In this document: one piece after another, positions 1-8,044 of the stretch
How the letters are laid out: each line of letters starts with the position of its first letter
Position numbering within the stretch: the first letter of the stretch is position 1
Source of the DNA: a bacterium
Lineage (GTDB): Bacteria; Elusimicrobiota; Elusimicrobia; UBA1565; UBA9628
Length of the DNA stretch: 64,000 bases
Assembly (NCBI GenBank): GCA_021822495.1
Contig: JAKAQO010000003.1
Location: 124,001 to 188,000 of the forward strand
Direction: 5' to 3'
The notes under the pieces: generated by a model
The model's database searches: none
Told to the model about the DNA's origin: nothing
What the model saw: the letters and a program-made list of their open reading frames with translations, nothing else
Position numbers and translations under genes: made by a program

Positions 1-188
1 TCGCACCATTGATCCATTCCCTGATTCTGGAATTGATTGCCGAAAGTAATCCGGTCGACCGTCGCCGGATTATACTTTGAATAGCCTCCTGCGGGATCGG
101 CAGGAACCCAGCCGGAAGCGGAAGAGTCCGCATAAACAGAAGGAGAAATGAGCATTCCCCCCCAAAAAAGCCAGATTAATAATTTCAT
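1..188 (-). CDS. Exported protein, N-terminal fragment (runs off the window)
   Basis: The leftward frame opens with ATG at 188-186 and stays open to the window edge (62 codons). The start reads MKLLIWLFWGGMLISPSVYA followed by DSSASG, a clear Sec signal peptide with cleavage after VYA. The ATG overlaps the TGA of the exported kinase gene as ATGA, so the two are probably translationally coupled and share one exported-protein operon. The rest of the protein lies outside the window. The mature part seen is Gly/Asn/Gln rich and suggests no family. Confidence 0.75.
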   Translation of the reverse strand, partial: MKLLIWLFWGGMLISPSVYADSSASGWVPADPAGGYSKYNPATVDRITFGNQFQNQGMDQWC

Positions 189-1252
189 TTGGATAAGAAT
201 AAGGAAATTTTATTATCTTCCTCACGGCGCGCCAAGGCTAATTGATATTTTGCGCCTGCGGCATTGAGAAGCTTGTTGCAATCTTGAATTAAGTCCTCAA
301 TATCAACAAATGGACTGGCAAAAAGACTTCTTGCCGCTAAAAGCCCGGCGTCAATGATATAGGCCTGCGGTTCGGGGTTTGAGGCCGTATATCCCACCAT
401 GACATTGCTGGGAGTCAAATCCATAATTGAAAAATGACTGTTCAAAAATTGATTCAACATTTCACGCAAGAGCTTTAAGTCTTGAATCCCAAATTCTTTC
501 TGCCTGATTTTCGCTTCCAGAGTCTCTCCATGGACTCGCTCGGAGACGATGTAGGGAATTCCCTGAATCAGTCTGGTATCCACGGGATGAGGCGCAAGCC
601 CCAATTTGGACAATTTTTCAAGGTTTTGAAACTCTGGGTGTTCGTAAAACGCGACATTCCCATAAATTCTGCTGCCGTGGATGATTTTAACCACCCAATC
701 CGAGTTATTCGGGTGTTCAAAAACCCGTCCAAACGAACCTTCTCCCATCAGACGCGCTTTTTTTCCGGAAAGCCACAGGGCTCCCTCGGAATCATATTTC
801 CAAGTCTGCGCCTGTCCGTCAAATAAAGCGTTTCCATTAACTTTTGGACTATCCGCGATTTGGGATTTAGAAGAGGGAGTATCCTGAAGATTCAGCAAAG
901 AATGGTCCGCGGAAACAACATACGGAAGAGAAACTCCTGAGATACGGGCGGATTGAGTCTGGCGTTTTGGGGAACTAACTTTTGCGGCTTTCTGGGTAAA
1001 GGCCTCGCTTGGAAAATGAATTTCCGGCCTCAAAACCTGGTTTTGAAAATCAGGATTTTTTTCTAAGTCCTGATCCAAAAACTGAGAGGTCGTCGGCGCA
1101 ACTTCGGGGGAAGGAAGATTAAAATTAAAAGAAGGGGATTCCGATGGAATGCGCTCGGATGACTCAATAGCCCACAGCGAACGGCCCATTCCCAAAGCGG
1201 CCGCCAGCGCCCAGAAGCCTAAATTACGGATTAATTTCCGCAAAAATATCAC
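185..1252 (-). CDS. Exported protein kinase-like protein
   Basis: A 355-aa protein beginning with GTG. Residues 1-29 form a signal peptide (hydrophobic run then SLWAIE), 30-140 a Pro/Ser-rich linker, and 160-355 a protein-kinase-like fold. Visible motifs are a glycine loop GEGSFGRV (170-177), a candidate beta-3 lysine in VVKII (189), a hinge-like SERVHG, a catalytic-loop equivalent MDLTPSNVMV (D278, N283) and a DFG equivalent IDAG (D301). The HRD histidine is replaced by I/M and the C-lobe is short, as in Kdo/aminoglycoside-type small-molecule kinases. Sec export is odd because ATP is absent from the periplasm; the protein may be membrane-retained or a pseudokinase. The GTG start is supported by a TATAAT 6 nt upstream and by the shared promoter module. 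Function unknown. Confidence 0.75.
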   Translation of the reverse strand: MIFLRKLIRNLGFWALAAALGMGRSLWAIESSERIPSESPSFNFNLPSPEVAPTTSQFLDQDLEKNPDFQNQVLRPEIHFPSEAFTQKAAKVSSPKRQTQSARISGVSLPYVVSADHSLLNLQDTPSSKSQIADSPKVNGNALFDGQAQTWKYDSEGALWLSGKKARLMGEGSFGRVFEHPNNSDWVVKIIHGSRIYGNVAFYEHPEFQNLEKLSKLGLAPHPVDTRLIQGIPYIVSERVHGETLEAKIRQKEFGIQDLKLLREMLNQFLNSHFSIMDLTPSNVMVGYTASNPEPQAYIIDAGLLAARSLFASPFVDIEDLIQDCNKLLNAAGAKYQLALARREEDNKISLFLSK

Positions 1253-1258
1253 AATTAA

Positions 1259-1325
1259 ATTATAAAGGAAATTACTTTTTTAGGCTTGGGCCTAAAGGCC
1301 CATGAAGGCCTCGGCAAAGGGCCTA
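1259..1325 (-). promoter_or_regulatory. Tandem-palindrome promoter module of the exported kinase gene
   Basis: On the coding strand a weak palindrome TAGGCCCTTTGCC lies about 24 bp (centre to centre) before a strong one, TGGGCCTTTAGGCCCA (1302-1287). Twenty-two nt further is a perfect TATAAT (1264-1259), then 6 nt, then the GTG. The same arrangement with the same spacing precedes two other exported-protein genes (14858-14926, 51074-51141). The palindromes sit at and upstream of the -35 position, so a DNA-binding activator site is likelier than an RNA element. Confidence 0.7.
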
Positions 1326-1392
1326 CCTCTTCTATTTGAAATCGGCGCCCCCTTAGACAGGCCTTTCATAAATGAGTAGAATAGTCTATAAC

Positions 1393-1477
1393 GCCGGCGT
1401 GGCGGAACTGGCAGACGCAAGCGACTCAAAATCGCTCGGCGCTTCGCGCCGTGTGGGTTCGACTCCCTCCGCCGGCA
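1393..1477 (+). tRNA. tRNA-Leu (CAA)
   Basis: An 85-nt class II tRNA. Acceptor GCCGGCG pairs with CGCCGGC, discriminator A at 1477. The anticodon stem AGCGA/UCGCU encloses loop CUCAAAA with anticodon CAA. A long variable arm (CGGCG..CGCCG) and the T loop UUCGACU are visible. The T stem has one U-U mismatch. CCA is not encoded. Its 3' end is duplicated 124 bp downstream. Confidence 0.93.
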
Positions 1478-1602
1478 ATTTTTTAAACGAAGAGTCGAAG
1501 CCGACATCCGGAAGCCAAGGGTTTGGCTTCCGGATGCGGCGGGCCTCGAAGGAGAACAAAGCGTAGCGAAGTTCGGGCAAGAGGGACTCCCTCCGCCGGC
1601 AA
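1461..1602. repeat. 18-bp duplication of the tRNA-Leu 3' end
   Basis: GACTCCCTCCGCCGGCAA occurs at 1461-1478 inside tRNA-Leu and again at 1585-1602. The 124-bp unit between them holds a long hairpin and no ORF. The layout resembles a very small element that used the tRNA 3' end as target, or a partial tandem duplication followed by divergence. The second copy ends 16 nt before the alaS start, so it lies in the alaS leader. Confidence 0.7.
1500..1540. other. Long hairpin between tRNA-Leu and alaS
   Basis: A 14-bp perfect inverted repeat, CATCCGGAAGCCAA (1505-1518) against TTGGCTTCCGGATG (1523-1536), with a 4-nt loop GGGT. It extends by four more pairs past one bulged A. There is no trailing U tract, so it is not a standard intrinsic terminator. 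It could be a processing or attenuation structure between the tRNA and alaS, or part of the small duplicated unit around it. Confidence 0.7.
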
Positions 1603-1618
1603 ATTTCTAATCATATCA

Positions 1619-4258
1619 ATGAATCAAAGTTCTATTCTCCGCCAAGAATTTCTGTCTTTTTTTAAAAATCTTAATCACCGCATCACACCCTCTTCCCCCC
1701 TCATTCCTCCAGGCGACAAGAGTTTGATGTTTACTTCCGCCGGAATGGTGCCGTTTAAACCTTATTTTTTAGGGCTTGCATCAGGTCTATCAAGAGCGGC
1801 CAGCTGTCAAAAGTGTTTTCGCACAACCGACATCGGAAATGTCGGGCTAACCGTCAGGCACTTGACGTTTTTTGAAATGCTGGGAAATTTTTCCTTCGGA
1901 GATTATTTCAAAGAAGACGCCATTCATTGGGCCTGGGAATTTCTGACCCAAAAGGCGAGTTTTGATCCTCAACGTCTATACCCCACTATTTTTAAAGATG
2001 ATCCAGAAGCCGAAAAAATTTGGAAGTCCCTCAATGTTCCGAACTCGCCCATTGGTCTGGGCGAAGACACCAATTTCTGGACCATGGGCCCGACCGGACC
2101 TTGCGGCCCGTGCTCTGAAATCTATTTCGACCGGGGTCCGCAATTTTCCTGCGGAAAACCCGGCTGTTCGGTGGGATGCGACTGCGACCGCTATCTTGAG
2201 GTCTGGAACTTGGTTTTTACGCAATTTGACCGCCAGGAAGACGGAAGCCTAAAGCCGCTTCCGAGAAAAAATATTGATACCGGCATGGGTCTTGAGCGCC
2301 TCGTTTTCTCTTCTCAGGGAAAACTTTCGCCCTTCGACACCGATTTATTTCTCCCTATCATTGAAAAAGCGTCTTCGCTCTTCAACAGAGATTTTCGCGA
2401 GTCCGCAAAAACGGAAACCTCCTTTCGCGTCATTGCTGATCATCTGAGGGGATCTGTCTTTTTACTCAGCGAAGGAATTATTCCCTCCAACATCGAACGC
2501 GGATATGTCCTCAGACGACTCATTCGCCGGGCAGCCAGATACGGAAAAATGTTGGGCGCGAGCGCTCCGTTTCTCCACAAGCTCGTCGAGTCTTCTTTAA
2601 GCATCTTTAGCGGCGTTTATCCTGAAATAGAGAAATCCAAAGATTTAATTCAAATGACGCTCAAATCGGAGGAGGAGAAGTTTTTAGAAACCTTAAGCGT
2701 GGGCGAAGCGACCTTGGCAGGGCTTCTTTCCAAACAAAACGGAAAAACTTTGAACGGAAAAGAAGCTTTTAGACTTTATGAAACCTTCGGATTCCCCTTG
2801 GAACTCACCAAGGAAATTTGCGCGGAAAAGGGATTTCAAGTAAACGAAGCGGAATTTCAAGACGCCTTTGAGCAATCGGTCGAAATCGCGCGCTCATCCT
2901 GGAAAGGTTCGGGAGAAAACCATATTGAGATTCCCCACTTTAACCACCCCACCCACTTTCTGGGCTATGAGAAACTTGAGTGCGAGGCAAAAGTCGTCAA
3001 TTCTGATTTTAGAAGAAATCGCGGCTTTGTCGTTCTTGATCAAACTCCTTTTTATCCGGAAGGCGGCGGCCAGATCGGAGACCGGGGAGAATTTTTAGAT
3101 GACAAGGGAAATATTCTTGCAGAAGTAATCGACACCCAGAAGCAAGGTTCCACCATCGTCCACATTTTAGATTCGGCTGATATCAGCCCTTTTCAGAAAG
3201 GCCGCTCGATCATCGCCCGCGTAAACCAAAAACGCAGGTCTCTTATCGCCCCTCATCACACAGCCACGCATCTCCTCAACGCCGCCCTGCGAATGGTTCT
3301 AGGAAGCCATGTCCGGCAGGCCGGTTCCTATGTCGGCCCGGACAAGCTACGTTTTGATTTTACCCATCCCTCGGCCTTAAGCAAGGACCAAATTGAAAAA
3401 ATCGAGGCCATCGTCAATGCGGAGATAAAAAAATCAGATCCGGTCAGCCCGAAAGAAGATTCTATTGAAAAAGTTCAAGAGTTGGGGGCGACGGTCCTTA
3501 TTGGAGAAAATTACGGCGACAACCCTCGCTTTTTGCTCATCGGCCCGCAAGGCTGGAAAGCCCCTCATGATCGCTTCAGCCTCGAACTTTGCGGCGGCAC
3601 CCACGTTTCCAATACTTCCGAAATCAAGACCTTTAAGATTATCAAGGAATCCTCCGCGGCCTCAGGAATCCGCCGGATAGAGGCGGTTGCGGGGAAAGCC
3701 GCCGAAATTTGGGAAAAAGAAAAAAAAGAAGAAGAGCAAACGCTCATTGAGGATTTACAATCTCGACAGAAAGCGCTTTTAGAAGAAATCGCCTCCTTGG
3801 GCGGGAAGACCCCCTCAAATATCGGCTTAAGTCATGACCTTCATATATTGCGAACTCAGGAAAAAGAGCTTCACGCCGTTTTAAACCATTTAAAAACCCA
3901 GAAAATATATTCCGAAACCAGCGCCAACATTCAAATTATTCCTGTCAAAGGCATCCCCGTTCATCTCCAGAAACTCGATGGGGCGGAGCCCAAGATGTTG
4001 CGAGAATTCGCCGACAAAGCCAAGGCGCAAGCGAAAGCTGGAATTATCTTCGTGGCTTGCCCGGCAAATGAAAAACTTTCCTTTGTTCTGTCCTTAAATT
4101 CGGATGTCATCGCCCGAGGGCTTGACGCTTCAAAAATAGCCAAAAGCCTCGCCTCTCATTTATCGGGATCGGCAGGAGGAAGGCCTGATTTCGCCCAAGG
4201 CGGAATCGCTTTGACAGACTGGGAAAAAGTGACGGGCGTTTTAATTTCTCTTTTGTGA
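1619..4258 (+). CDS. alaS: Alanine--tRNA ligase
   Basis: An 879-aa class II synthetase that charges tRNA-Ala in the cytosol, close to the usual length of about 875. The N-terminal catalytic domain shows MFTSAGMVPFKPYF and the CGPCSEIYFDRG region. The editing domain has HHTATHLL and the downstream zinc site CGGTHV. The C-terminal oligomerisation/C-Ala domain ends in GRPDFAQGG. The ATG at 1619 is preferred because the family begins with residues equivalent to QSSILRQEFLSFF; an upstream in-frame extension runs back through the duplicated tRNA end and is not plausible. The next gene overlaps the stop by 4 bp. Confidence 0.97.
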   Translation: MNQSSILRQEFLSFFKNLNHRITPSSPLIPPGDKSLMFTSAGMVPFKPYFLGLASGLSRAASCQKCFRTTDIGNVGLTVRHLTFFEMLGNFSFGDYFKEDAIHWAWEFLTQKASFDPQRLYPTIFKDDPEAEKIWKSLNVPNSPIGLGEDTNFWTMGPTGPCGPCSEIYFDRGPQFSCGKPGCSVGCDCDRYLEVWNLVFTQFDRQEDGSLKPLPRKNIDTGMGLERLVFSSQGKLSPFDTDLFLPIIEKASSLFNRDFRESAKTETSFRVIADHLRGSVFLLSEGIIPSNIERGYVLRRLIRRAARYGKMLGASAPFLHKLVESSLSIFSGVYPEIEKSKDLIQMTLKSEEEKFLETLSVGEATLAGLLSKQNGKTLNGKEAFRLYETFGFPLELTKEICAEKGFQVNEAEFQDAFEQSVEIARSSWKGSGENHIEIPHFNHPTHFLGYEKLECEAKVVNSDFRRNRGFVVLDQTPFYPEGGGQIGDRGEFLDDKGNILAEVIDTQKQGSTIVHILDSADISPFQKGRSIIARVNQKRRSLIAPHHTATHLLNAALRMVLGSHVRQAGSYVGPDKLRFDFTHPSALSKDQIEKIEAIVNAEIKKSDPVSPKEDSIEKVQELGATVLIGENYGDNPRFLLIGPQGWKAPHDRFSLELCGGTHVSNTSEIKTFKIIKESSAASGIRRIEAVAGKAAEIWEKEKKEEEQTLIEDLQSRQKALLEEIASLGGKTPSNIGLSHDLHILRTQEKELHAVLNHLKTQKIYSETSANIQIIPVKGIPVHLQKLDGAEPKMLREFADKAKAQAKAGIIFVACPANEKLSFVLSLNSDVIARGLDASKIAKSLASHLSGSAGGRPDFAQGGIALTDWEKVTGVLISLL

Positions 4259-4935
4259 GAACCCGCTTCTATTTCTGTCTTGCTCTAAATCTCATTCTTT
4301 TATCAGCCTCCGGATGCGTCTACCGCCAACCCTATTCCCTCCCATCCCCGCAACTAGGAAAAACCTACGACTCGCCGGAATCCTTAATCAGCGGCGAAGC
4401 GTCTTCTTGGAATTTTCTATGGTTTAAACCCATTGGAGATGCCGCCGCCGCCCAAGCCCTTAAAAATGCCGAACAAAAACAAAATGTCAACGCGGACGCC
4501 ATCAGTCAAGCCCAAGTTGAAAAAACTGTTTACTGCTTTCCAATATGCAGCTGGCCGGTGATTGAATACACCAAAACGAAATTTAGGGGAGCCTTGCTCG
4601 CCAATTCTCTTATCAAGCCTTATCACTCAAATCCCAAAATAAGAAATCCAAAAAAATTGCGTCCGGGAGAACTCCCAAGCGCCCGCACCCTTAAAAGAAC
4701 TCTGGTTAGTCTCTTTGCTCAAGACCCTCATGAAGCTTTCAACTTCTATTCAAGCCTCGACACAAACACCCGAGGTCAAATAAGAGATTTAATCGTGACC
4801 GAAAATGGCACGCTGGATAAGAACCGGAATTTCTTTCTCATCCCAGCCGATACCAAACCCAAATACAAAAAATTTCTTCACTGGTTTATTTCTCGTTTTA
4901 CGCCCTATATTCCAGAATATCTAAGCCGGGAATAG
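4255..4935 (+). CDS. TRL-like domain lipoprotein
   Basis: A 226-aa protein starting with GTG inside the alaS stop (GTGA overlap), so it is probably co-translated with alaS. The N-terminus is a lipoprotein signal with lipobox LSASGC (Cys about residue 21). Residues about 45-115 contain the pattern of TRL-like small envelope proteins: a Gly-Glu-Ala-Ser start, a GDAAAAQALKNA helix and CSWPVIEYTKTKFRG near the end. The C-terminal half (about 130-226) has no family I recognise. It likely sits in the outer membrane or periplasm; the function is unknown. Its 3' end overlaps the convergent helicase gene by 31 bp. Confidence 0.65.
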   Translation: MRTRFYFCLALNLILLSASGCVYRQPYSLPSPQLGKTYDSPESLISGEASSWNFLWFKPIGDAAAAQALKNAEQKQNVNADAISQAQVEKTVYCFPICSWPVIEYTKTKFRGALLANSLIKPYHSNPKIRNPKKLRPGELPSARTLKRTLVSLFAQDPHEAFNFYSSLDTNTRGQIRDLIVTENGTLDKNRNFFLIPADTKPKYKKFLHWFISRFTPYIPEYLSRE

Positions 4936-6209
4936 AATTTCACAATCGCAGAATCGCAAATGATGTCTCTGGCTTGAAGAGGCCTTAATAGGGAAATATG
5001 AGCCAAATCCCGACAACGGCTTAAAGCGACATAGGCTTGTCCCGAGGCAAAGGCGCCGTATCCCAAATCAATTTCTACCGAACTAAGCGTTTTTCCCTGC
5101 GCTTTGTGAATGGTCGTCGCCCAGGCCAAGGTCAGGGGAATTTGATGAAATTGTCCAGCGTTTTCCTTATGGAGAACTTTTTGCTCGGGATCCCACTGGT
5201 AACGAACAGATTCCCAGGTGGTCGCTTCAACCTCGGCCATTCTAGGCGTTTCATCCATAATTTCAACGACGACGCTGTCTTCCTTGAGTTCCTTGACAAG
5301 GCCCAGACTGCCGTTCACCCACTCCCGTCCGTTTTTGGTCAGCATCACCTGCGCGCCCACCTTGAGTTTAAGAAATTCAGGAGACGGCAGGCGATCCCTG
5401 AGAGAATCAAAAGCCCCTTTAAATACTCCGGAATAAACCTTGCTTCCGCCTGTCAAGGAGGCCAGGGCCTGTTCATTGCGAAAATCCGCTGCGCGGTTGG
5501 TCGTTGTCAAGAGAACGCTGGGAGTTTGAGATTGCGTCTTTTTTTTAAAGCAATTCCGGTTGATTTCCGCCACAACTTCAGAAATATTTTCGCCCGTCCG
5601 AATTTGATTTAAAAGCCCGGCGAAAAACCGGTCCTTTTGCCGAAACGTTTCCTCAAGCTCGAAAAATTTAATCGGCATCTCCCGAAGAATCCGGGAACTA
5701 AAAAAATAGGGGTTTGGGTAAATCTCGCTAAAAAATGAATTCAAATCGTTTCCAGAAACCACCGGCGGCAGTTGAAAGAGATCTCCCACCAAAAGGATTT
5801 GAACGCCGCCGAAAGGTTGCCCGGGATGAGGCCCATTTTTACCGAGAAAGTTGGAGATGGCATCCATCACATCCGCCCGAACCATCGAGATTTCGTCAAT
5901 AATCAAGAGCTCCAGATTCTCATAAAGGCCGCGTTTGGACACCCTGCGAATATCGGAATTTTGAAGAAGACGGGACGGAAATTTAAAAAAAGAATGAATG
6001 GTCGCTCCGCCGACATTCAGAGCGGCTATTCCAGTTGGCGCGACGATGGCGGAGCTCCATTTTTTTTGCTCGACAATCCAGCGAATCAGGGTTGACTTGC
6101 CGCTCCCCGCATGCCCGCTGACAAAGACCACGGGAGCGCGGCCCTTGAGCGCATCAAAGATGCGAAGATAGCTTTCCGTTACAATGAGTTCGCCTAAGCC
6201 CGTGGGCAT
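4905..6209 (-). CDS. Pif1/RecD-like DNA helicase (SF1)
   Basis: A 434-aa ATP-dependent 5'-3' DNA helicase of the Pif1 type, expected to act on G-quadruplexes, forks or recombination intermediates. Walker A SGHAGSGKST is near the N-terminus, followed by APTGIAALNVGG (motif Ia), LIIDEISMV (Walker B), GDLFQLPP (motif III), and near the end TIHKAQGKTL and YVALSRC (motifs V-VI). The start is placed at the ATG at 6209; an alternative ATG at 6278 would add 23 residues (VISHWTILKL...) lacking family character. It is a single gene, convergent with the lipoprotein gene on one side and divergent from the ATPase on the other. Confidence 0.9.
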   Translation of the reverse strand: MPTGLGELIVTESYLRIFDALKGRAPVVFVSGHAGSGKSTLIRWIVEQKKWSSAIVAPTGIAALNVGGATIHSFFKFPSRLLQNSDIRRVSKRGLYENLELLIIDEISMVRADVMDAISNFLGKNGPHPGQPFGGVQILLVGDLFQLPPVVSGNDLNSFFSEIYPNPYFFSSRILREMPIKFFELEETFRQKDRFFAGLLNQIRTGENISEVVAEINRNCFKKKTQSQTPSVLLTTTNRAADFRNEQALASLTGGSKVYSGVFKGAFDSLRDRLPSPEFLKLKVGAQVMLTKNGREWVNGSLGLVKELKEDSVVVEIMDETPRMAEVEATTWESVRYQWDPEQKVLHKENAGQFHQIPLTLAWATTIHKAQGKTLSSVEIDLGYGAFASGQAYVALSRCRDLAHISLLRPLQARDIICDSAIVKFYSRLRYSGI

Positions 6210-6304
6210 ACCTCTATCTTCTACAAAACCTATAGGCCCGCCGCCTAATTTCAGAATTGTCCAATGCGAAATTACCAATGCCGTCGTTGCCTGTCGCCTA
6301 TTTT

Positions 6305-6349
6305 CTAAACGAATATATGTTTGCGTTTAGTATTACTTTATGCTAATAT
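6305..6349 (+). promoter_or_regulatory. Sigma-70 promoter with overlapping inverted repeat
   Basis: TTGCGT (6321-6326), 17 nt, TAATAT (6344-6349), then the ATG at 6358, leaving 8 nt: a leaderless or nearly leaderless transcript for the ATPase. The 7-bp inverted repeat CTAAACG (6305-6311) / CGTTTAG (6324-6330) overlaps the -35 and looks like an operator. The other two ATPases of this family in the window also have inverted repeats at their promoters. Confidence 0.6.
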
Positions 6350-6357
6350 GAAGACAT

Positions 6358-7494
6358 ATGGTAAAACGTGCTTTCTGGCTGTCCAAGATCGAAACGCTCT
6401 GGAAGCGCCGTTCCATTCTCTGGCTTTCGGGAATACGGCGCTGCGGAAAAACTGTCTTGAGTCAAAGCCTTCCAGCGATCGAGTATTTTGATTGCGAGCT
6501 GCCAAGAACGCGTGCGCGGATGGAGGACGTCGAATCCTTTCTCTCCGAACTCAAGGGCAAGCGCGCAGTTCTCGATGAAATCCAGCGCTTACCGAATCCC
6601 GCCCAGCTTTTGAAAATCGCGGCGGATCATTTTCCGAGCGTTCGCATTCTAGCGACAGGTTCTTCCATCCTTGAGGCTTCCGTAAAATTCAAGGACACCC
6701 TAACTGGCCGCAAGGAGACGCTTTGGCTGACTCCAATGATTACGGCGGATATGCACGATTTTAAAAACACAAGCCTTGAACATCGGCTTTTGCATGGCGG
6801 ACTTCCGCCCTTTTTTCTTGAGAAGACCTTGCCCGAACGGGATTTCCAGGAGTGGATGGATTCGTATTGGGCCAAGGATATTCAAGACCTTTTCCGTCTA
6901 GAGCGCCGGGCCTCCTTCCAGAAATTCCTGGAGCTTCTGTTTGTCAACAGCGGCGGCATCTTTGAAGCCGCGAAATACGCTTCTCCCTGCGAAGTCAGCC
7001 GGCAAACTATCGCGAATTACTTGAAAGCCGCCGATGCGACCTATGTCGCCCACGTCCTGCGGCCGTTTAGCGGACACAAACCCACGGAGATCATCGCCGC
7101 TCCCAAAGTCTACGCTTTCGACACGGGATTTGTCTGTTATTTTCGCGGATGGGACAAATTGCGAAGCCAGGACATGGGAGGACTCTGGGAGCATTTCGTT
7201 CTCAATGAAATGATGGCCCATCTTCAGTCGCGCGCCGTCCGCTATTGGCGCACGAAACAAGGGCGGGAGATTGATTTCATACTGCCTCTTAGAGGAGGAG
7301 AAGTCCACACAATTGAATGCAAACTCTCAGAGAAAGACTATGATCCGTCGGCGACGATCGCCTTCCGCCGCGATTACCCAAAAGGCCGAAATTTCGCGGT
7401 CTGCCACGATGTCGAAAAGTCTTTCGAGCGACGCTACGGAAGCGTCAATGTCCGAATGACGAGCCTGCCAGAATTCCAGGAACACATCACTTAA
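6358..7494 (+). CDS. AAA_14/DUF4143 ATPase
   Basis: A 378-aa ATPase of the widespread AAA_14 + DUF4143 family. Walker A GIRRCGKT lies at about residues 25-32 and Walker B AVLDEIQRLPNP near 76, with a sensor-like ATGSS. The C-terminal DUF4143 half carries a winged-helix segment and a nuclease-like fold with REIDFILPL..ECKLS (Asp and Glu-Cys-Lys as in PD-(D/E)XK proteins). Members have no agreed function; they are scattered, frequently lost, and behave like selfish or defence genes. It is monocistronic with its own operator-like promoter. Confidence 0.85.
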   Translation: MVKRAFWLSKIETLWKRRSILWLSGIRRCGKTVLSQSLPAIEYFDCELPRTRARMEDVESFLSELKGKRAVLDEIQRLPNPAQLLKIAADHFPSVRILATGSSILEASVKFKDTLTGRKETLWLTPMITADMHDFKNTSLEHRLLHGGLPPFFLEKTLPERDFQEWMDSYWAKDIQDLFRLERRASFQKFLELLFVNSGGIFEAAKYASPCEVSRQTIANYLKAADATYVAHVLRPFSGHKPTEIIAAPKVYAFDTGFVCYFRGWDKLRSQDMGGLWEHFVLNEMMAHLQSRAVRYWRTKQGREIDFILPLRGGEVHTIECKLSEKDYDPSATIAFRRDYPKGRNFAVCHDVEKSFERRYGSVNVRMTSLPEFQEHIT

Positions 7495-7567
7495 TTCCCC
7501 GTTATTCTAAAAGAGCAAGCCTTCGGCCTTTTGTGATAAAATAAACTAAAGTCGCTTGAGTCAAACA

Positions 7568-8044
7568 ATGGATTTCACTGAAGAAACAAGCATCGGTTTT
7601 CTATTAACCGCGAAAACAATTGTTCGCGCCGAACCTTTTACCAAGAAAGAAGCTCTCATGAACGCGCTCATCTCCAGAATTTGCGAAGTCCATCAAATCA
7701 CGGATTTGGAGATTCTTCAATCAAAAGTTCACGAGCGCGAACAAGGAATCAGCACGACCTTGGACACGGGCTTAAGCATTCCGCACGCCCGCGTTGACGG
7801 TCTTAATGATTTCGCCGCCGCCTTGGCTTTACTTCCCTATGGGCTTGACGAACAAAAGAAATCCTCTTCCTCCATCATTCGCCTCATGTTCATCTTCCTT
7901 TCGCCCAATAAAAAGGAATTTTATTCCCGACACCTTCAAATACTCCGAAAAGCCTCCCTCTTGTTTCAACCAGATTTCATCGACACCCTCAACCTGGCCT
8001 CGGCGGAAGAAGCGCTGCGGCTCATTCGTTCCAGAAAAATATAA
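7568..8044 (+). CDS. PTS EIIA type-2 domain protein (PtsN-like)
   Basis: A 158-aa single-domain EIIA of the fructose/mannitol/nitrogen type. The phosphorylatable histidine is in LSIPHARVDG (about residue 75), and the C-terminal LRKASLLFQPDFIDTL helix fits. No transporter EIIB/EIIC is nearby and it heads a translation operon, so a regulatory role like PtsN (EIIA-Ntr) is likelier than sugar uptake. The ATG at 7568 is preferred to a TTG 12 nt upstream; no strong ribosome-binding site is seen. Its stop overlaps the next ATG by one base (TAATG). Confidence 0.85.
   Translation: MDFTEETSIGFLLTAKTIVRAEPFTKKEALMNALISRICEVHQITDLEILQSKVHEREQGISTTLDTGLSIPHARVDGLNDFAAALALLPYGLDEQKKSSSSIIRLMFIFLSPNKKEFYSRHLQILRKASLLFQPDFIDTLNLASAEEALRLIRSRKI

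Noticed and set aside
1281-1325. Reading the tandem GGCC palindromes as a riboswitch or RNA hairpins
   Set aside because: A TATAAT lies downstream of them and 6 nt before the start at the kinase gene, so they should be upstream of transcription.
1523-1618. N-terminal extension of alaS from an earlier start
   Set aside because: The extra 32 residues are read from the duplicated tRNA end and hairpin and lie outside the AlaRS family alignment.
5037-5612. 191-codon open frame on the plus strand
   Set aside because: It is antisense to the Pif1-type helicase, whose motifs are all intact; a shadow frame.
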